Source: Morganella morganii
Lineage (GTDB): Bacteria; Pseudomonadota; Gammaproteobacteria; Enterobacterales; Enterobacteriaceae
Length of the DNA stretch: 64,000 nt
Reading direction: 5' to 3'
Assembly (NCBI RefSeq): GCF_019242955.1
Contig: NZ_CP066129.1
Coordinates: 1,984,001-2,048,000, forward strand
The notes beneath the pieces were generated by a model. It was not told the origin of the DNA. It saw only the letters and a list, made by a program, of their open reading frames with translations, and searched no databases. Position 1 is the first letter of the stretch. Each line of letters starts with the position of its first letter. Of this stretch, positions 8,991 through 18,215 are shown piece after piece. Made by a program: the position numbers and the translations under genes.

Positions 8991-9731
8991 TCAGCGGAAC
9001 AGGGGGATAACCCCGCAGGTCTGCCGCTGCCGGTGGTTAACCGGCACAACGGAAACCGGAAGCTGATACAGCGTTCCCAAATTCTCTTCAGTCAGCAGTG
9101 CGGATGTCCGGCCAAACTGCGCCTGTGTGCCGTCAAACAGTAACAATGAATAATCCGCAATATGCAGGGCATGCTGCGGGTAATGACTGGTAAATAAGAT
9201 GGTTTTACCGCGCTCGGCGGCCAGCATTTTCAGAACGGAGAGAACGGTGTCCTGGTTAGCCAGATCCAGTGCGGAAGTCGGTTCATCCAGAATCAGAATT
9301 TCCGGTTCACCGGCCAGGGCGCGGGCAATCATCACCATCTGCTTTTCACCACCGCTTAGCAGGTTAAATGAGGTGTCCGCAAACCGGGTTAATCCGAGGT
9401 CGGCCATCGCCTGCTCTGTGATGTCATGGTCACGCCGGGAGGGGGATGCATACCAGGGCAGATGACGGATACGGCCGAGGCTGACCATCGTGCGGACAGA
9501 GTAATTAAACAGTGCACCGCTGAGCTGCGGGACATAAGCGGCCGGAGCATTGAGCAGTACATCACCCTTTGCCCCTTTCTGAAGATTGAGCAGCAGACGC
9601 AGCAGCGTTGTTTTCCCGCGGCCGTTCGGGCCGAGAACCGCGGCGATGCTTCCCGGTGGCTGACGGAACGTGAGTCCGTCAAATAACGGGCGTTTGCCGG
9701 TGTGGTAACTGAGCTGATTAACATGGATCAC
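8991..9731 (-). CDS. Iron-chelate ABC transporter ATP-binding protein, 246 aa
   Basis: FecE/FepC-type ATPase. Walker A GPNGRGKTTLLR (~residue 34), Q-loop AYVPQLSG, signature LLSGGEKQMVMIARAL, Walker B ILILDEPTSALD and the H-loop in FTSHYPQHA are all present. It energises import through the FecCD-type permease, whose stop overlaps its start by 4 bases. The substrate is probably an iron-siderophore or haem, judging from the operon and the Fur-like box upstream of the first gene. Confidence 0.9.
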   Translation of the reverse strand: MIHVNQLSYHTGKRPLFDGLTFRQPPGSIAAVLGPNGRGKTTLLRLLLNLQKGAKGDVLLNAPAAYVPQLSGALFNYSVRTMVSLGRIRHLPWYASPSRRDHDITEQAMADLGLTRFADTSFNLLSGGEKQMVMIARALAGEPEILILDEPTSALDLANQDTVLSVLKMLAAERGKTILFTSHYPQHALHIADYSLLLFDGTQAQFGRTSALLTEENLGTLYQLPVSVVPVNHRQRQTCGVIPLFR

Positions 9732-10750
9732 AGGTCGGCCACCTTTTTATTCATGGAGTGAATGAGCAGGGCGAAAACAGGGGCCCCGATCAGTGCGGTG
9801 ATAACACTCAGCGGAATTTCCGCACTGGTCATACTGCGCGCCAGAGTATCGACCGCGATCAGGTAAATCGCGCCGGTCAGGGCACTGGCAGGCAAAAGGA
9901 CGCGATGGTCATGCCCGCTGATTAACCGCGCGATATGCGGGATAATCAGCCCGACCCAGCCGATGGTGCCGGAAACGGCAACGGTGGCACTGGTGATAAG
10001 CGTCACACAGATAAGTATAGTCCAGCGGGTTGCCGTGACCGGCAGTCCCAGCGCCTGAGCATTTTCTTCGCCGAGCGACAGCACATTGATACGGAAGCGC
10101 AGAGCAAAAATAATCCCGCCTGCAATGATAACAACCGGCAGCAATACACTGACTTTCAGATAGGTCGCGGTGGCAAAACTCCCCATCAGCCAGAAGACGA
10201 TGGTTTGCAGGGTATTATTCGGATCAGCAAAATAGGTGATCAGCGAGATCAGTGCGGCAAAAAATGCATTAATAATAACGCCTGCGAGGATCAGCATCAG
10301 CAGACTGCTGCCGTGCCGGTTCAGCCCCAGCAGAAAAACCAGCACAATGGCCAGCAGGCCGCCGAGAAAGGCAAAACTGATGGTGATAAACAGAGAGGAA
10401 AAAAGCAGCAGAGCCAGCGCACCGCCCAGTGCCGCACCGGATGAAACGCCGATAATCTGCGGTCCGACCAGCGGGTTGCGGAAGATGCCCTGCAATGCTG
10501 CTCCGGCAACGGCGAGCCCGGCACCGGCCAGTCCGGCAATCAGAATGCGCGGTAAACGGACATACAGCACCACATTTTCAGCCGTGCGGCTGTACTCCGC
10601 AGACGGACTGCGTCCGGACAGCGTATCCGCCAGGATCTGCAAAACGGCTGTAACAGAAACTGCATAGCGCCCGGCACACAGAGCAAGCAGTATGGTCAGC
10701 AATAACAGGGCGGACAGCAGGCACCATTGTAAACGAACGTTTCGCATCAC
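9728..10750 (-). CDS. FecCD-family iron-chelate ABC transporter permease, 340 aa
   Basis: Polytopic inner-membrane permease (about 10 helices) of the BtuC/FecCD family: RLPRILIAGLAGAGLAVAGAALQGIFRNPLVGPQIIGVSSGAALG near residues 68-115, and GTIGWVGLIIPHIARLISGHDHR, the coupling-helix region that contacts the ATPase. A single permease gene is present, so it would act as a homodimer. Its start overlaps the stop of the binding-protein gene by 4 bases (ATGA-type coupling). Confidence 0.92.
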   Translation of the reverse strand: MMRNVRLQWCLLSALLLLTILLALCAGRYAVSVTAVLQILADTLSGRSPSAEYSRTAENVVLYVRLPRILIAGLAGAGLAVAGAALQGIFRNPLVGPQIIGVSSGAALGGALALLLFSSLFITISFAFLGGLLAIVLVFLLGLNRHGSSLLMLILAGVIINAFFAALISLITYFADPNNTLQTIVFWLMGSFATATYLKVSVLLPVVIIAGGIIFALRFRINVLSLGEENAQALGLPVTATRWTILICVTLITSATVAVSGTIGWVGLIIPHIARLISGHDHRVLLPASALTGAIYLIAVDTLARSMTSAEIPLSVITALIGAPVFALLIHSMNKKVADL

Positions 10751-11829
10751 GGACGTCCCATTAGTGTCAGGTAATCACGGCCATCCCGGTTCAGGCCGAG
10801 TTGCAGAATACGGTCTGTTTCTGCTTCAGTGAGGGAGTAACCGTAGAGTTGCAGATAGCGTTTGCGGATCTCTTCCCGCAGCGGAAACGATGCTGTTTCC
10901 GGATGGAAAATCTGAGACAGCCACTGCCAGTACAGCGGTGTTTCCTGATTCGGCGCATCCCAGATAAAACCGCCGATCGGCAGTTTATAGACACGTTTGT
11001 TTTTTACCGCAGTCACATCACTGAGCATCGGGTTGTTATAAATATCAGCGGGAGCCAGTCCGGCCTCAAAATTTCCCAGCAGGATAATGTCCGGGTCCCA
11101 CACCAGAATCTGTTCGATATTCAGGGTGCGCGGCCCGGTCAGATCACGGTTGAGGCTGACACCACCGGCGAGTGCAAAATCGGCATTGTTATGAGAGGTG
11201 GCGCCGAATGTCTGAATGCTTTGTTTAAAATGGGACAGATAGAGCACACGCGGCTGTTTGTCTTCCGGAATGGCGGCAACGCTGTTTTCCAGCTGATTGA
11301 TCACCTGTTTACGCCAGGCGATCAGGTCAGCTGTTTTGGTTTCTTTGCCGAGGGTTTTCCCCATCAGCGTTAACCATTCCTGTGTATAGGCTTCTTTGCC
11401 GTAATCCAGTGTGGCGACCGTCAAACCGGCGTTGCGCATCGGCGTGATAATGTCATCGCCACGGTGTCCCCACTGCCAGACCAGATCCGGATTAACGGAG
11501 ATCAGCGCTTCAACATTCGGGGCAAAATCATTTCCCACCATATCACTGCGTACGGAGAGTACATCCGGAAACATCACGCTGAGCATGCCGTCGCGGGCTG
11601 CGACACCGGCAAACGGATGCATACCGGCGAGCCGTTTACTGCTTTCGTCAACACTGACCAGCATGGATGCAGCCGGAATGGGAATTACCACAATCCGTTC
11701 TGCCGGGGCGGCCAGTTCAATTTTCTGCTGTGACATATCGGTGAAATGTACGGCACCTTTTGTGGCATAAGCTGCTGTTGTGCAGGTAAAAATCAGCGCC
11801 GGGAGTAATGCAAACCTATTACTAATCAT
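10747..11829 (-). CDS. Periplasmic iron-chelate substrate-binding protein, 360 aa
   Basis: Type III (FepB/BtuF-like) solute-binding protein. A signal peptide (MISNRFALLPALIFTCTTAAYA) is followed by the first lobe (PAERIVVIP, SKRLAGMHPF, NVEALISVNPDLVWQWG), the long connecting helix and the second lobe (EQILVWDPDIILLGN, VYKLPIGGFIWDAP). First gene of the operon; a Fur-like box lies 34-52 bases upstream of its start, in the region shared with the divergent Crp/Fnr-family regulator. The ligand is unknown. Confidence 0.9.
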   Translation of the reverse strand: MISNRFALLPALIFTCTTAAYATKGAVHFTDMSQQKIELAAPAERIVVIPIPAASMLVSVDESSKRLAGMHPFAGVAARDGMLSVMFPDVLSVRSDMVGNDFAPNVEALISVNPDLVWQWGHRGDDIITPMRNAGLTVATLDYGKEAYTQEWLTLMGKTLGKETKTADLIAWRKQVINQLENSVAAIPEDKQPRVLYLSHFKQSIQTFGATSHNNADFALAGGVSLNRDLTGPRTLNIEQILVWDPDIILLGNFEAGLAPADIYNNPMLSDVTAVKNKRVYKLPIGGFIWDAPNQETPLYWQWLSQIFHPETASFPLREEIRKRYLQLYGYSLTEAETDRILQLGLNRDGRDYLTLMGRP

Positions 11830-11862
11830 AAGGTTATTCGCCTTTTATTTTATGATTAAATT

Positions 11863-11881
11863 GATAATGCGATTGGTTATC
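11863..11881. promoter_or_regulatory. Fur-like box between iron operon and regulator
   Basis: GATAATGCGATTGGTTATC matches 14 of 19 positions of the Fur consensus GATAATGATAATCATTATC, with both outer arms perfect. It is placed to control the ABC operon to the left and perhaps the regulator to the right. Confidence 0.6.
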
Positions 11882-11920
11882 ATTTATAATTGCATTTATT
11901 CTGGCTGCACTGAGAGGAAA

Positions 11921-11942
11921 ACCCTATGACATTTGTCAAAAA
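11921..11942. repeat. 22-bp exact repeat, copy 1 (at start codon of the Crp/Fnr-family gene)
   Basis: This 22-base segment is identical to 14974-14995. Its centre TGACATTTGTCA is a short inverted repeat (TGACA-N2-TGTCA). Here it overlaps the ATG (11926) and first codons of the regulator gene, so it could be an autoregulatory operator, or the trace of a duplication. Confidence 0.55.
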
Positions 11943-12642
11943 GACCCTTGCCCCCGCACAGCAAATGGCGATCCTCCGGTCATGCCCGTTATTTCAGGCG
12001 GCAGAGGAAGATGCTCTGGCGCTGGTTCTGGCAGACAGTACGTATCGTCAGTTTGCGGCGGGGGAGCTGATCAGCCGTGAAGGTGAAACGGTAAAAGCCT
12101 GTCCGCTGATCATCAGCGGGCAGATTGATGTTTTCCGCCATACCTGGTCGGGTGAGGAAAAAGTGTTCGGTATGTTTACGGCGGGTGAGCTGGTGGCGAT
12201 TGCCGCGGTCTTTATGCCGCATAACCGCTTCCCGATGAGCCTGCGGGCGAGAGCGGACAGCAGCGCGCTGATGCTGGATAAACAGGCGATTTTACGTCTG
12301 TGTCATGCCTGTCCGGCCATTATGGCGCAGTTATTGTCACGGTTCAGCCTGAAGCTGTATGAAAATATCAACCATATCGACTGGCTGACCTCCAGCTCGG
12401 CGGAGCAGCGGCTGGCCGCCTATCTGCTGGATCTGAAACGGTGCCAGCAATCGGATTGTGTGGTGCTGCCGTTATCGCGCGGGCAACTGGCCGCAAAATT
12501 AGGCGTCCGCTATGAAACACTCAGCCGTCTGTTTTCCGGCTGGCGGCAGAAAGCGTTTATCGGGATTGATAAAGACGCGGTACGGATCACCAATGAATCC
12601 TATCTGGCGGAACTGGCGATCCCGGCGCAGCGCCCGTTCTGA
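11926..12642 (+). CDS. Crp/Fnr-family transcriptional regulator of the iron locus, 238 aa
   Basis: N-terminal cyclic-nucleotide-binding-like beta-barrel (FAAGELISREGETVKACPLIISGQIDVFRHTWSGEEKVFGMFTAGELV, residues ~44-90), a dimerisation helix, and a C-terminal winged helix-turn-helix (LSRGQLAAKLGVRYETLSRLFSGWRQ, ~184-209). There is no FNR-type N-terminal cysteine cluster, so it is not an Fe-S oxygen sensor of that kind; its ligand is unknown. It lies between the divergent iron ABC operon and the convergent TonB receptor gene, both with Fur-like boxes, so it most likely regulates them. TGAGAGGAAA precedes the ATG as ribosome-binding site. Confidence 0.85.
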   Translation: MTFVKKTLAPAQQMAILRSCPLFQAAEEDALALVLADSTYRQFAAGELISREGETVKACPLIISGQIDVFRHTWSGEEKVFGMFTAGELVAIAAVFMPHNRFPMSLRARADSSALMLDKQAILRLCHACPAIMAQLLSRFSLKLYENINHIDWLTSSSAEQRLAAYLLDLKRCQQSDCVVLPLSRGQLAAKLGVRYETLSRLFSGWRQKAFIGIDKDAVRITNESYLAELAIPAQRPF

Positions 12643-12651
12643 GAAATAAAA

Positions 12652-12683
12652 AAATCCCCGTCCGGATTTCCGGGCGGGGATTT
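12652..12683 (+). terminator. Hairpin after the Crp/Fnr-family gene
   Basis: AAATCCCC / GGGGATTT arms flanking an inner CCGG...CCGG stem, 9 bases after the stop codon. The T-tract is weak on the + strand; an A-rich stretch lies on the 5' side. Confidence 0.55.
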
Positions 12684-12823
12684 GAGATTGCAGGCAAAGC
12701 AGGATAAAACGTGGTTTTTCCTGCTTTGTGTTATCAGCCGAAAATCAATAAATTGATTTTCCTGGTTTATTTTTACAACCTCTGTCGGTCGTCGCCAACC
12801 CTTGCGGGGTTGTCAACGGCCTG

Positions 12824-12849
12824 AAATCCCCGCCGGGCGGGGATTTTTT
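12824..12849 (+). terminator. Strong intrinsic terminator in the regulator-receptor gap
   Basis: Ten-base perfect stem AAATCCCCGC / GCGGGGATTT with a CGG loop and following T's. It closes a structured ~140-base segment that itself contains further inverted repeats, and sits just after the convergent TonB-receptor stop (12861), so it could also terminate that gene from the other side. Confidence 0.75.
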
Positions 12850-12860
12850 ATATGATGTGA

Positions 12861-14900
12861 TCAGAAATTATACGTAATACCGCCGTTGACACTGAATCCC
12901 ATTCCCGGGAACAGCGTACTGTCTTTGGCTGTAACCGTACGGTTCGCCACTGACGTGGTGGCGTAGTGCTCGTTAGTCAGGTTATCCATCGACATGTAGA
13001 GTGACCAGTTATCCGCAGGCTGGTAAGTGCCCCGCAGACCGAGCACGGCATAGTGTTTGCGTTTCTGAATCTCAAGGTGGTTTTCGTGATCGACAGCCAT
13101 GTCGGTCGGTGCCCAGTGAATATTCGGGCCGAAACGCCAGTCGCCGATTCGGTACAGCACTTCCGCCGAGACAATATTACGCGGAATACCGGCGATATAG
13201 TTGCCGTTATATTCACCGCCCATAAAGCGGAAATCATTCCAGGTCCAGGCCAGTTTATATTCCACATCTCCCGGACCGGCCGGGATCACGCCGTTAATAC
13301 CGGCTTCCAGCCCCTGATGGCGGGTTTTGGCGGCATAGTTAAAGACCCCGGTGATATTACCGTCTGAATCATAGGTTGTGATGTATTCATCCTTAATGAA
13401 ACTGCGGTAGAGCGCCACATTCCATTTCAGTTGTTCAGTAAAATCACCATCGCCGCCGATTTCGAAAGTGACGCCTTTCTGCGGGTTCAGTTTTGTCAGA
13501 CGACCGTCTGAGGAGTTAATAATTTCATGGAACGTCGCAGGTTCCTGACTGGCGCTGACGTTGGCAAACCAGCGCTGATTATCCGCCGGACGCCAGATAA
13601 CACCGGCTTTCGGTGTCCAGAATGTCCAGCTCTGATCCAGTGAAACGGAACTGTTCCGTTTTTCGGTATCACGCCGGGCATGTGTGGCTTTGAGATCCAG
13701 ATTCAGTGTCAGATCCGGTGTCAGATGAATACCGGCACCGGCAGAGGCATAGATATTGTCTGCTTTGCCGTCAAATTTCCCGATTGGTGTTTTGTCCATC
13801 GGTGTGCCGCGCCGGTTCTGCATCAGATCCGTTTCCAGACTCATATGATCGGCTGCCAGTGCTGTCCGCCAGGAAACCGGCTCGGTTTCCATCTGCCAGC
13901 TCAGTTGCATCCCTTCGCTGTGGCTCTGACTGAAACGGTAATAGGCCGGGGTGGTGAAATTATCATGGGTGCGGATATACCAGACACCGGCACTGATGCG
14001 CTGATTATCAATCTGCCAGTCAGAACGGTTGGCCGCACGGAACTGCTCCACATTACGGTGCGGATCGCGCAGCCAGACCATCGGGTAAACTTCAGTCGGA
14101 TCACTGTCGAGCACCGCTTCGGAAACCGGGCCTGCGACATCAAAACGCAGATCTGTCCAGTTCAGAGAAGTGCGGTTTTCAAAATTATCGCCGGTATAAC
14201 CAAAGTTACCGCGTACCGTTTTGCGTTGTGATGAGGAATGTTTACGATAACCGTCAAAATGGTCGTAAGTGAAATTGATACGCCCGTCGAAACGACCGTC
14301 ATCCGATACGCCGCCGAATGCGGTTTGTAAGCCCTCACGGCCATGTGACCCGTATTCATAGCGCAAACGTCCGCCTTCGTCGCGGCCGGTATAGGAGATC
14401 AGATCCAGCTCACCGCCCAGGCTGTTACTCTGCGGATTAAGGCTGTTTGCACCGCGCCGGACGCTGATCATCCGTGCATCCCGCATTTCCAGTGTGCTGA
14501 TATGGAAACTGCCGTCAGCATCGGTGACCGGCAATCCGTCCTGCATCAGTAAAATACCGCGTGCCAGCGGCGCACTTTGCACCCCGGAGCCGCGGATATT
14601 CAGACGCGGCTGGTCGATACCGCCGAAGAAATTCTGTACCAGCACACCGGGCTGATAATCCAGCGCATCATGCAGTGTGGCCAGGCGGGTATCTTTTTCG
14701 ACCATAATCAGGTTGGTGCCGCCCGCGACATTTTCCAGTTTCTCTCGTTCCTGAGCGGCATCCGGTGCGAGACGGCTTTGTTTTCCGGCGGTGACAACAA
14801 TGGTGTCCGGTGCGGGTGCCGCTGCCGCAGCGGTGACACCGGCAGTGAGTGAGAGCGCGAGGCAGTGTGTCAGCCTGCGGCGGGTGAGTCTGTTCTGCAT
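12861..14900 (-). CDS. TonB-dependent outer-membrane receptor, 679 aa
   Basis: Outer-membrane gated porin for an iron chelate. An Arg-rich signal peptide (MQNRLTRRRLTHCLALSLTAG...AAA) precedes a TonB box-like segment DTIVVTAG. A plug domain follows (LHDALDYQPGVLVQNFFGGIDQPRLNIRGSG, GILLMQDGLPVTDADGSF), then a ~22-strand barrel ending in the terminal aromatic GITYNF. I use ATG 14900, which has GAGGTCAGGG upstream; an upstream in-frame ATG at 14939 would overlap the Fur-like box. It presumably delivers ligand to the periplasmic binding protein encoded to the left. The siderophore is not identifiable from sequence. Confidence 0.92.
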   Translation of the reverse strand: MQNRLTRRRLTHCLALSLTAGVTAAAAAPAPDTIVVTAGKQSRLAPDAAQEREKLENVAGGTNLIMVEKDTRLATLHDALDYQPGVLVQNFFGGIDQPRLNIRGSGVQSAPLARGILLMQDGLPVTDADGSFHISTLEMRDARMISVRRGANSLNPQSNSLGGELDLISYTGRDEGGRLRYEYGSHGREGLQTAFGGVSDDGRFDGRINFTYDHFDGYRKHSSSQRKTVRGNFGYTGDNFENRTSLNWTDLRFDVAGPVSEAVLDSDPTEVYPMVWLRDPHRNVEQFRAANRSDWQIDNQRISAGVWYIRTHDNFTTPAYYRFSQSHSEGMQLSWQMETEPVSWRTALAADHMSLETDLMQNRRGTPMDKTPIGKFDGKADNIYASAGAGIHLTPDLTLNLDLKATHARRDTEKRNSSVSLDQSWTFWTPKAGVIWRPADNQRWFANVSASQEPATFHEIINSSDGRLTKLNPQKGVTFEIGGDGDFTEQLKWNVALYRSFIKDEYITTYDSDGNITGVFNYAAKTRHQGLEAGINGVIPAGPGDVEYKLAWTWNDFRFMGGEYNGNYIAGIPRNIVSAEVLYRIGDWRFGPNIHWAPTDMAVDHENHLEIQKRKHYAVLGLRGTYQPADNWSLYMSMDNLTNEHYATTSVANRTVTAKDSTLFPGMGFSVNGGITYNF

Positions 14901-14918
14901 TATCCCTGACCTCTTAAA

Positions 14919-14937
14919 TAGAATGGTTATCATTTTC
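14919..14937 (-). promoter_or_regulatory. Fur-like box upstream of the TonB receptor gene
   Basis: On the minus strand GAAAATGATAACCATTCTA matches about 15 of 19 Fur consensus positions. It lies 19-37 bases upstream of the chosen start codon, fitting iron-dependent repression. Confidence 0.65.
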
Positions 14938-14973
14938 ATTTAAGGGCATAACATAGTGCAGAAAATGCGGCTG

Positions 14974-14995
14974 ACCCTATGACATTTGTCAAAAA
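14974..14995. repeat. 22-bp exact repeat, copy 2 (upstream of the TonB receptor promoter)
   Basis: Identical to 11921-11942, including the TGACA-N2-TGTCA core. Here it lies 74-95 bases upstream of the receptor start, beyond the Fur box, a position suitable for an activator. It partly overlaps the U-tract of the norR terminator read on the minus strand. Confidence 0.55.
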
Positions 14996-15009
14996 ATCCC
15001 GTCCGGGGA
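14991..15009 (-). terminator. Short terminator after norR
   Basis: On the minus strand AATCCCCGGACGGGATTTTTT follows the norR stop directly: a 5-6 bp GC stem with a six-T tail. Confidence 0.6.
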
Positions 15010-16533
15010 TTATTTCAGCCCCAGACGTTTTGCCAGCCGGTGCAGATTTCCGGCATCAATCCCGAGACTGCGGGCTGCGGCTGCCCAGCTGCCGTCACTG
15101 CGGGCAAGGGCTGTGCGGATGAGTCCCGCCTGAAAGGTATCGGTGGCACTGCGCAGATCCTGATCGGCTTCTTCCGCGGAAAGCTGATGGCTGACAGCCG
15201 GTTCAGCGGTTTCCTCCGGTGAAAAATGATGAGGCTGCAACAGCAGCTCATCACTGCTGCCGGTGGCCCGTGCCAGAACAATGGCGCGGTGCACGGCATG
15301 CTCCAGCTCCCGCACATTACCCGGCCAGTTGTAGTGCAGCAGCGCCAGACGCAGCGCCGGGCTTATCACCACCTGCGGCAGACCGAATGTCTGACGGTAG
15401 CGTTCACAGAAATAGCCGGTCAGCAGCAGAATGTCCTCATGGCGCTCCCGCAGCGGCGGTACCTGTAACGGGAAGATACTGAGCCGGTGGAAGAGGTCAG
15501 CCCGGAAATGACCGGCTGCGACTTCTGCCCGCAAATCCCGGTTAGTGGCCGCCAGCACGCGGACATTCACCCGCAGCGGCCGGTCATCGCCAACCCGCTG
15601 GATATCACCGTACTGTAATACCCGCAGCAGTTTGGCCTGCAAAGCCGGTGACAACTCACCGATTTCATCCAGAAACAGCGTACCGTTATCCGCCATTTCA
15701 AATTTCCCGCTGCGGTTGCTGATAGCCCCGGTAAATGCGCCTTTGACATGACCGAACAGCTCACTTTCCGCGACGGTTTCCGGCAGGGCCGCACAGTTAA
15801 GATAAACCAGCGGGTGATCACGGCGGGCGGATAATTCGTGAATGGACTGCACCACCAGCTCTTTACCGGTACCGGTTTCGCCGCTGACCAGCACATTCAT
15901 ATCAGCACCGGCCACAATAGCGATCTCTTTCTTTAACTGCATCATGCAGGGCGACAGGCCGATAATATCGGTTTGCCCGCCGGTTTTACCGGCCGCCAGC
16001 CCGGCGGAGGAACTGAAAGCCAGTTGCTGAGCCTCAAGCTGGCCTATCAGCAGGGCATTATTGAGCGCCCCGGCGGTCAGGGCGGCAATCAGCCGCAATT
16101 CCTCATCACTGAACGTATCAAACTGATCCGGTGCGAGGCTGTCGAGTGTCAGGGCGCCGATAAGATTTTGTCCGGCAAACAGCGGCAGACCAGCGCAGGC
16201 ATGAACTTTCAGATGGACATGATCCGGGATCAGCCCGTCATAAGGGTCGGGCAGGTGGCTGTCAGCCGGAAAACGGACAATATCTCCGGCGCGGGCAATT
16301 GCCTCCAGCCGGGGATGCGCTTCCAGCCGGAAACGACGGCCGAGAACATCCGGCGACAGCCCGTCAATCGCCAGCGGAATAAACTGATGTGATTCATAGC
16401 GCAGCAGTGCGGCCGCATCACAATTCAGCACCCGGCGCAGTGTGGATACCAGGCGCTGAAAGCGATCCTGATGGCCGATATCCCGCTGTAAGGCAATAGC
16501 AATGCCGGTGAGTACGTCGACTGAAAATCCCAT
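15010..16533 (-). CDS. norR: Nitric oxide-responsive sigma-54 activator NorR, 507 aa
   Basis: Enhancer-binding protein with an N-terminal GAF domain that senses NO through a mononuclear iron (residues ~1-170), a central AAA+ domain and a C-terminal Fis-type helix. Seen are Walker [11 protein letters not shown], the GAFTGA loop ([34 protein letters not shown]), [13 protein letters not shown] and the [29 protein letters not shown] place the start at 16533 ([10 protein letters not shown]), matching E. coli NorR (MSFSVDV). It is divergent from norVW, with three NorR sites between them. Confidence 0.96.
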   Translation of the reverse strand: MGFSVDVLTGIAIALQRDIGHQDRFQRLVSTLRRVLNCDAAALLRYESHQFIPLAIDGLSPDVLGRRFRLEAHPRLEAIARAGDIVRFPADSHLPDPYDGLIPDHVHLKVHACAGLPLFAGQNLIGALTLDSLAPDQFDTFSDEELRLIAALTAGALNNALLIGQLEAQQLAFSSSAGLAAGKTGGQTDIIGLSPCMMQLKKEIAIVAGADMNVLVSGETGTGKELVVQSIHELSARRDHPLVYLNCAALPETVAESELFGHVKGAFTGAISNRSGKFEMADNGTLFLDEIGELSPALQAKLLRVLQYGDIQRVGDDRPLRVNVRVLAATNRDLRAEVAAGHFRADLFHRLSIFPLQVPPLRERHEDILLLTGYFCERYRQTFGLPQVVISPALRLALLHYNWPGNVRELEHAVHRAIVLARATGSSDELLLQPHHFSPEETAEPAVSHQLSAEEADQDLRSATDTFQAGLIRTALARSDGSWAAAARSLGIDAGNLHRLAKRLGLK

Positions 16534-16546
16534 GCTGTCCTCCGCT

Positions 16547-16600
16547 GTCATTAAGACAATACAATGTCATATTGACAGTTTTTTTCATAGTCATTTTGAC
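16547..16600. promoter_or_regulatory. Three NorR enhancer sites upstream of norV
   Basis: Three GTCA-N3-(T/A)GAC elements: GTCATTAAGAC (16547-16557), GTCATATTGAC (16566-16576) and GTCATTTTGAC (16590-16600). E. coli norVW also has three such sites, all needed for activation. The first almost touches the norR start codon, consistent with autorepression. Confidence 0.85.
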
Positions 16601-16653
16601 ATGTATTTTTTGTGATGAAATTTAAAATCCTTATAAAACAATGCAGTAAAAGT

Positions 16654-16668
16654 TGGCACGCAAATTGA
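16654..16668 (+). promoter_or_regulatory. Sigma-54 promoter of norVW
   Basis: TGGCAC-N5-TTGA fits the -24/-12 consensus TGGCAC-N5-TTGC with only the last base off. It lies about 55 bases downstream of the last NorR site and 45 bases before the norV ATG. Confidence 0.85.
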
Positions 16669-16712
16669 TTATCTCTCTGTAACGAAGCATAAAAACAGAA
16701 GGTAAATATCAA

Positions 16713-18215
16713 ATGGCTATTCATGTAAAAAATAATGTGCATTGGGTCGGACAACGTGACTGGGAAGTACGCGACTTCCACGGAACAGAATATAAAACCC
16801 TGCTCGGCAGCAGTTATAACAGCTATCTGATCCGCGAAGGAAAAAATGTCCTGATTGATACGGTTGACCACAAATTCAGCCGTGAGTTTGTGCAGCATTT
16901 ACAGACACAAATCGACCTGAACGATATTGATTACATTGTGATTAACCATGCGGAGGAAGATCATGCCGGGGCATTAACCGAGCTGATGGCGGCGATTCCG
17001 GATACCCCGATCTACTGTACTGAAAATGCCATTGATTCCATTAACGGTCATCATCATCATCCTGAATGGAATTTTAATGTGGTGAAAACGGGGGATACGC
17101 TGGATATCGGCAACGGTAAACAACTGATCTTTGTTGAAACCCCGATGCTGCACTGGCCGGACAGTATGATGACCTACCTGACCGGTGATGCCATCCTGTT
17201 CAGTAATGATGCGTTCGGTCAGCACTATTGTGATGAACGCCTGTTTAATGACGAAGTGGATCAGACCGAGCTGTTTGAACAGTGCCAGCGTTACTATGCC
17301 AACATTCTGACGCCGTTCAGCCGCCTGGTGACACCGAAAATTACTGAAATCCTCGGTTTCGGGTTGCCGGTGAATATGATTGCAACATCACACGGCGTGG
17401 TCTGGCGTGATAATCCGACCCAAATCGTGGAGTGGTATCTGAAATGGGCGGCGGATTATCAGGAAGATCGTATCACTATTTTTTACGACACCATGTCCAA
17501 CAACACCCGCATGATGGCGGATGCGATTGCTCAGGGTATTAATGAAGCGGACCCGGATGTGGCGGTGAAAATCTTTAACGTTGCCCGCAGCGACAAGAAT
17601 GACATTATCACCAGTGTTTTCCGTTCAAAAGGGGCGCTGGTGGGTTCATCCACGATGAATAATGTCATGATGCCGAAAATTGCGGCCATGCTGGAAGAAT
17701 TAACCGGTCTGCGGTTCCGTAATAAAAAAGCAGCCGCTTTCGGCAGTTACGGCTGGAATGGCGGCGCGGTTGACCGTGTGCAGACCCGGCTGATGGATGC
17801 CGGTTTCGAAACCACCATGTCGATGAAAGCAAAATGGCGTCCTGATCTGAATACCCTTGAAGAGTGCCGTCAGTACGGACGCGACCTGGCGCGCCAGTGG
17901 GCCACCGGGATATTACCGGCTGTCAGCAGACCGGCGGCACCGGCACCAAAAGCGGTCACACCGCCACCGGCAGCAATTACAGCTGAAACAGAAGAAACAA
18001 AACCATGTGACAGCGTCACTAATGTAACTTCGCAGGATTTGGGACCGTGCATGCAGTGCAGCGTATGTCAGTGGATTTATGATCCGGAAAAAGGTGAGCC
18101 GATGCAGGATGTGGCACCGGGTACACCGTGGTCTTGCGTGCCGGATAATTTCCTGTGTCCGGAATGCTCTCTCGGCAAAGATGTGTTTGATATCCTGGCG
18201 ACGGAGGCGGCATGA
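16713..18215 (+). CDS. norV: Anaerobic nitric oxide reductase flavorubredoxin NorV, 500 aa
   Basis: Cytoplasmic flavodiiron NO reductase that reduces NO to N2O. The N-terminal metallo-beta-lactamase-like domain carries diiron ligands ([11 protein letters not shown] around residue 80, plus later His). A flavodoxin domain follows ([33 protein letters not shown]), then a Pro/Ala linker and a C-terminal rubredoxin with two CxxC pairs ([11 protein letters not shown] and [11 protein letters not shown]). Length matches the family. Its stop overlaps the norW start by 4 bases. Confidence 0.97.
   Translation: MAIHVKNNVHWVGQRDWEVRDFHGTEYKTLLGSSYNSYLIREGKNVLIDTVDHKFSREFVQHLQTQIDLNDIDYIVINHAEEDHAGALTELMAAIPDTPIYCTENAIDSINGHHHHPEWNFNVVKTGDTLDIGNGKQLIFVETPMLHWPDSMMTYLTGDAILFSNDAFGQHYCDERLFNDEVDQTELFEQCQRYYANILTPFSRLVTPKITEILGFGLPVNMIATSHGVVWRDNPTQIVEWYLKWAADYQEDRITIFYDTMSNNTRMMADAIAQGINEADPDVAVKIFNVARSDKNDIITSVFRSKGALVGSSTMNNVMMPKIAAMLEELTGLRFRNKKAAAFGSYGWNGGAVDRVQTRLMDAGFETTMSMKAKWRPDLNTLEECRQYGRDLARQWATGILPAVSRPAAPAPKAVTPPPAAITAETEETKPCDSVTNVTSQDLGPCMQCSVCQWIYDPEKGEPMQDVAPGTPWSCVPDNFLCPECSLGKDVFDILATEAA

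Noticed and set aside
9935..10667. Long plus-strand frames opposite the FecCD permease gene
   Set aside because: They are antisense shadows of a strongly conserved permease gene, with low-complexity Gln/Arg composition.
13680..14231. 183-codon plus-strand frame opposite the TonB receptor gene
   Set aside because: Antisense to a conserved receptor gene, and no recognisable domain.
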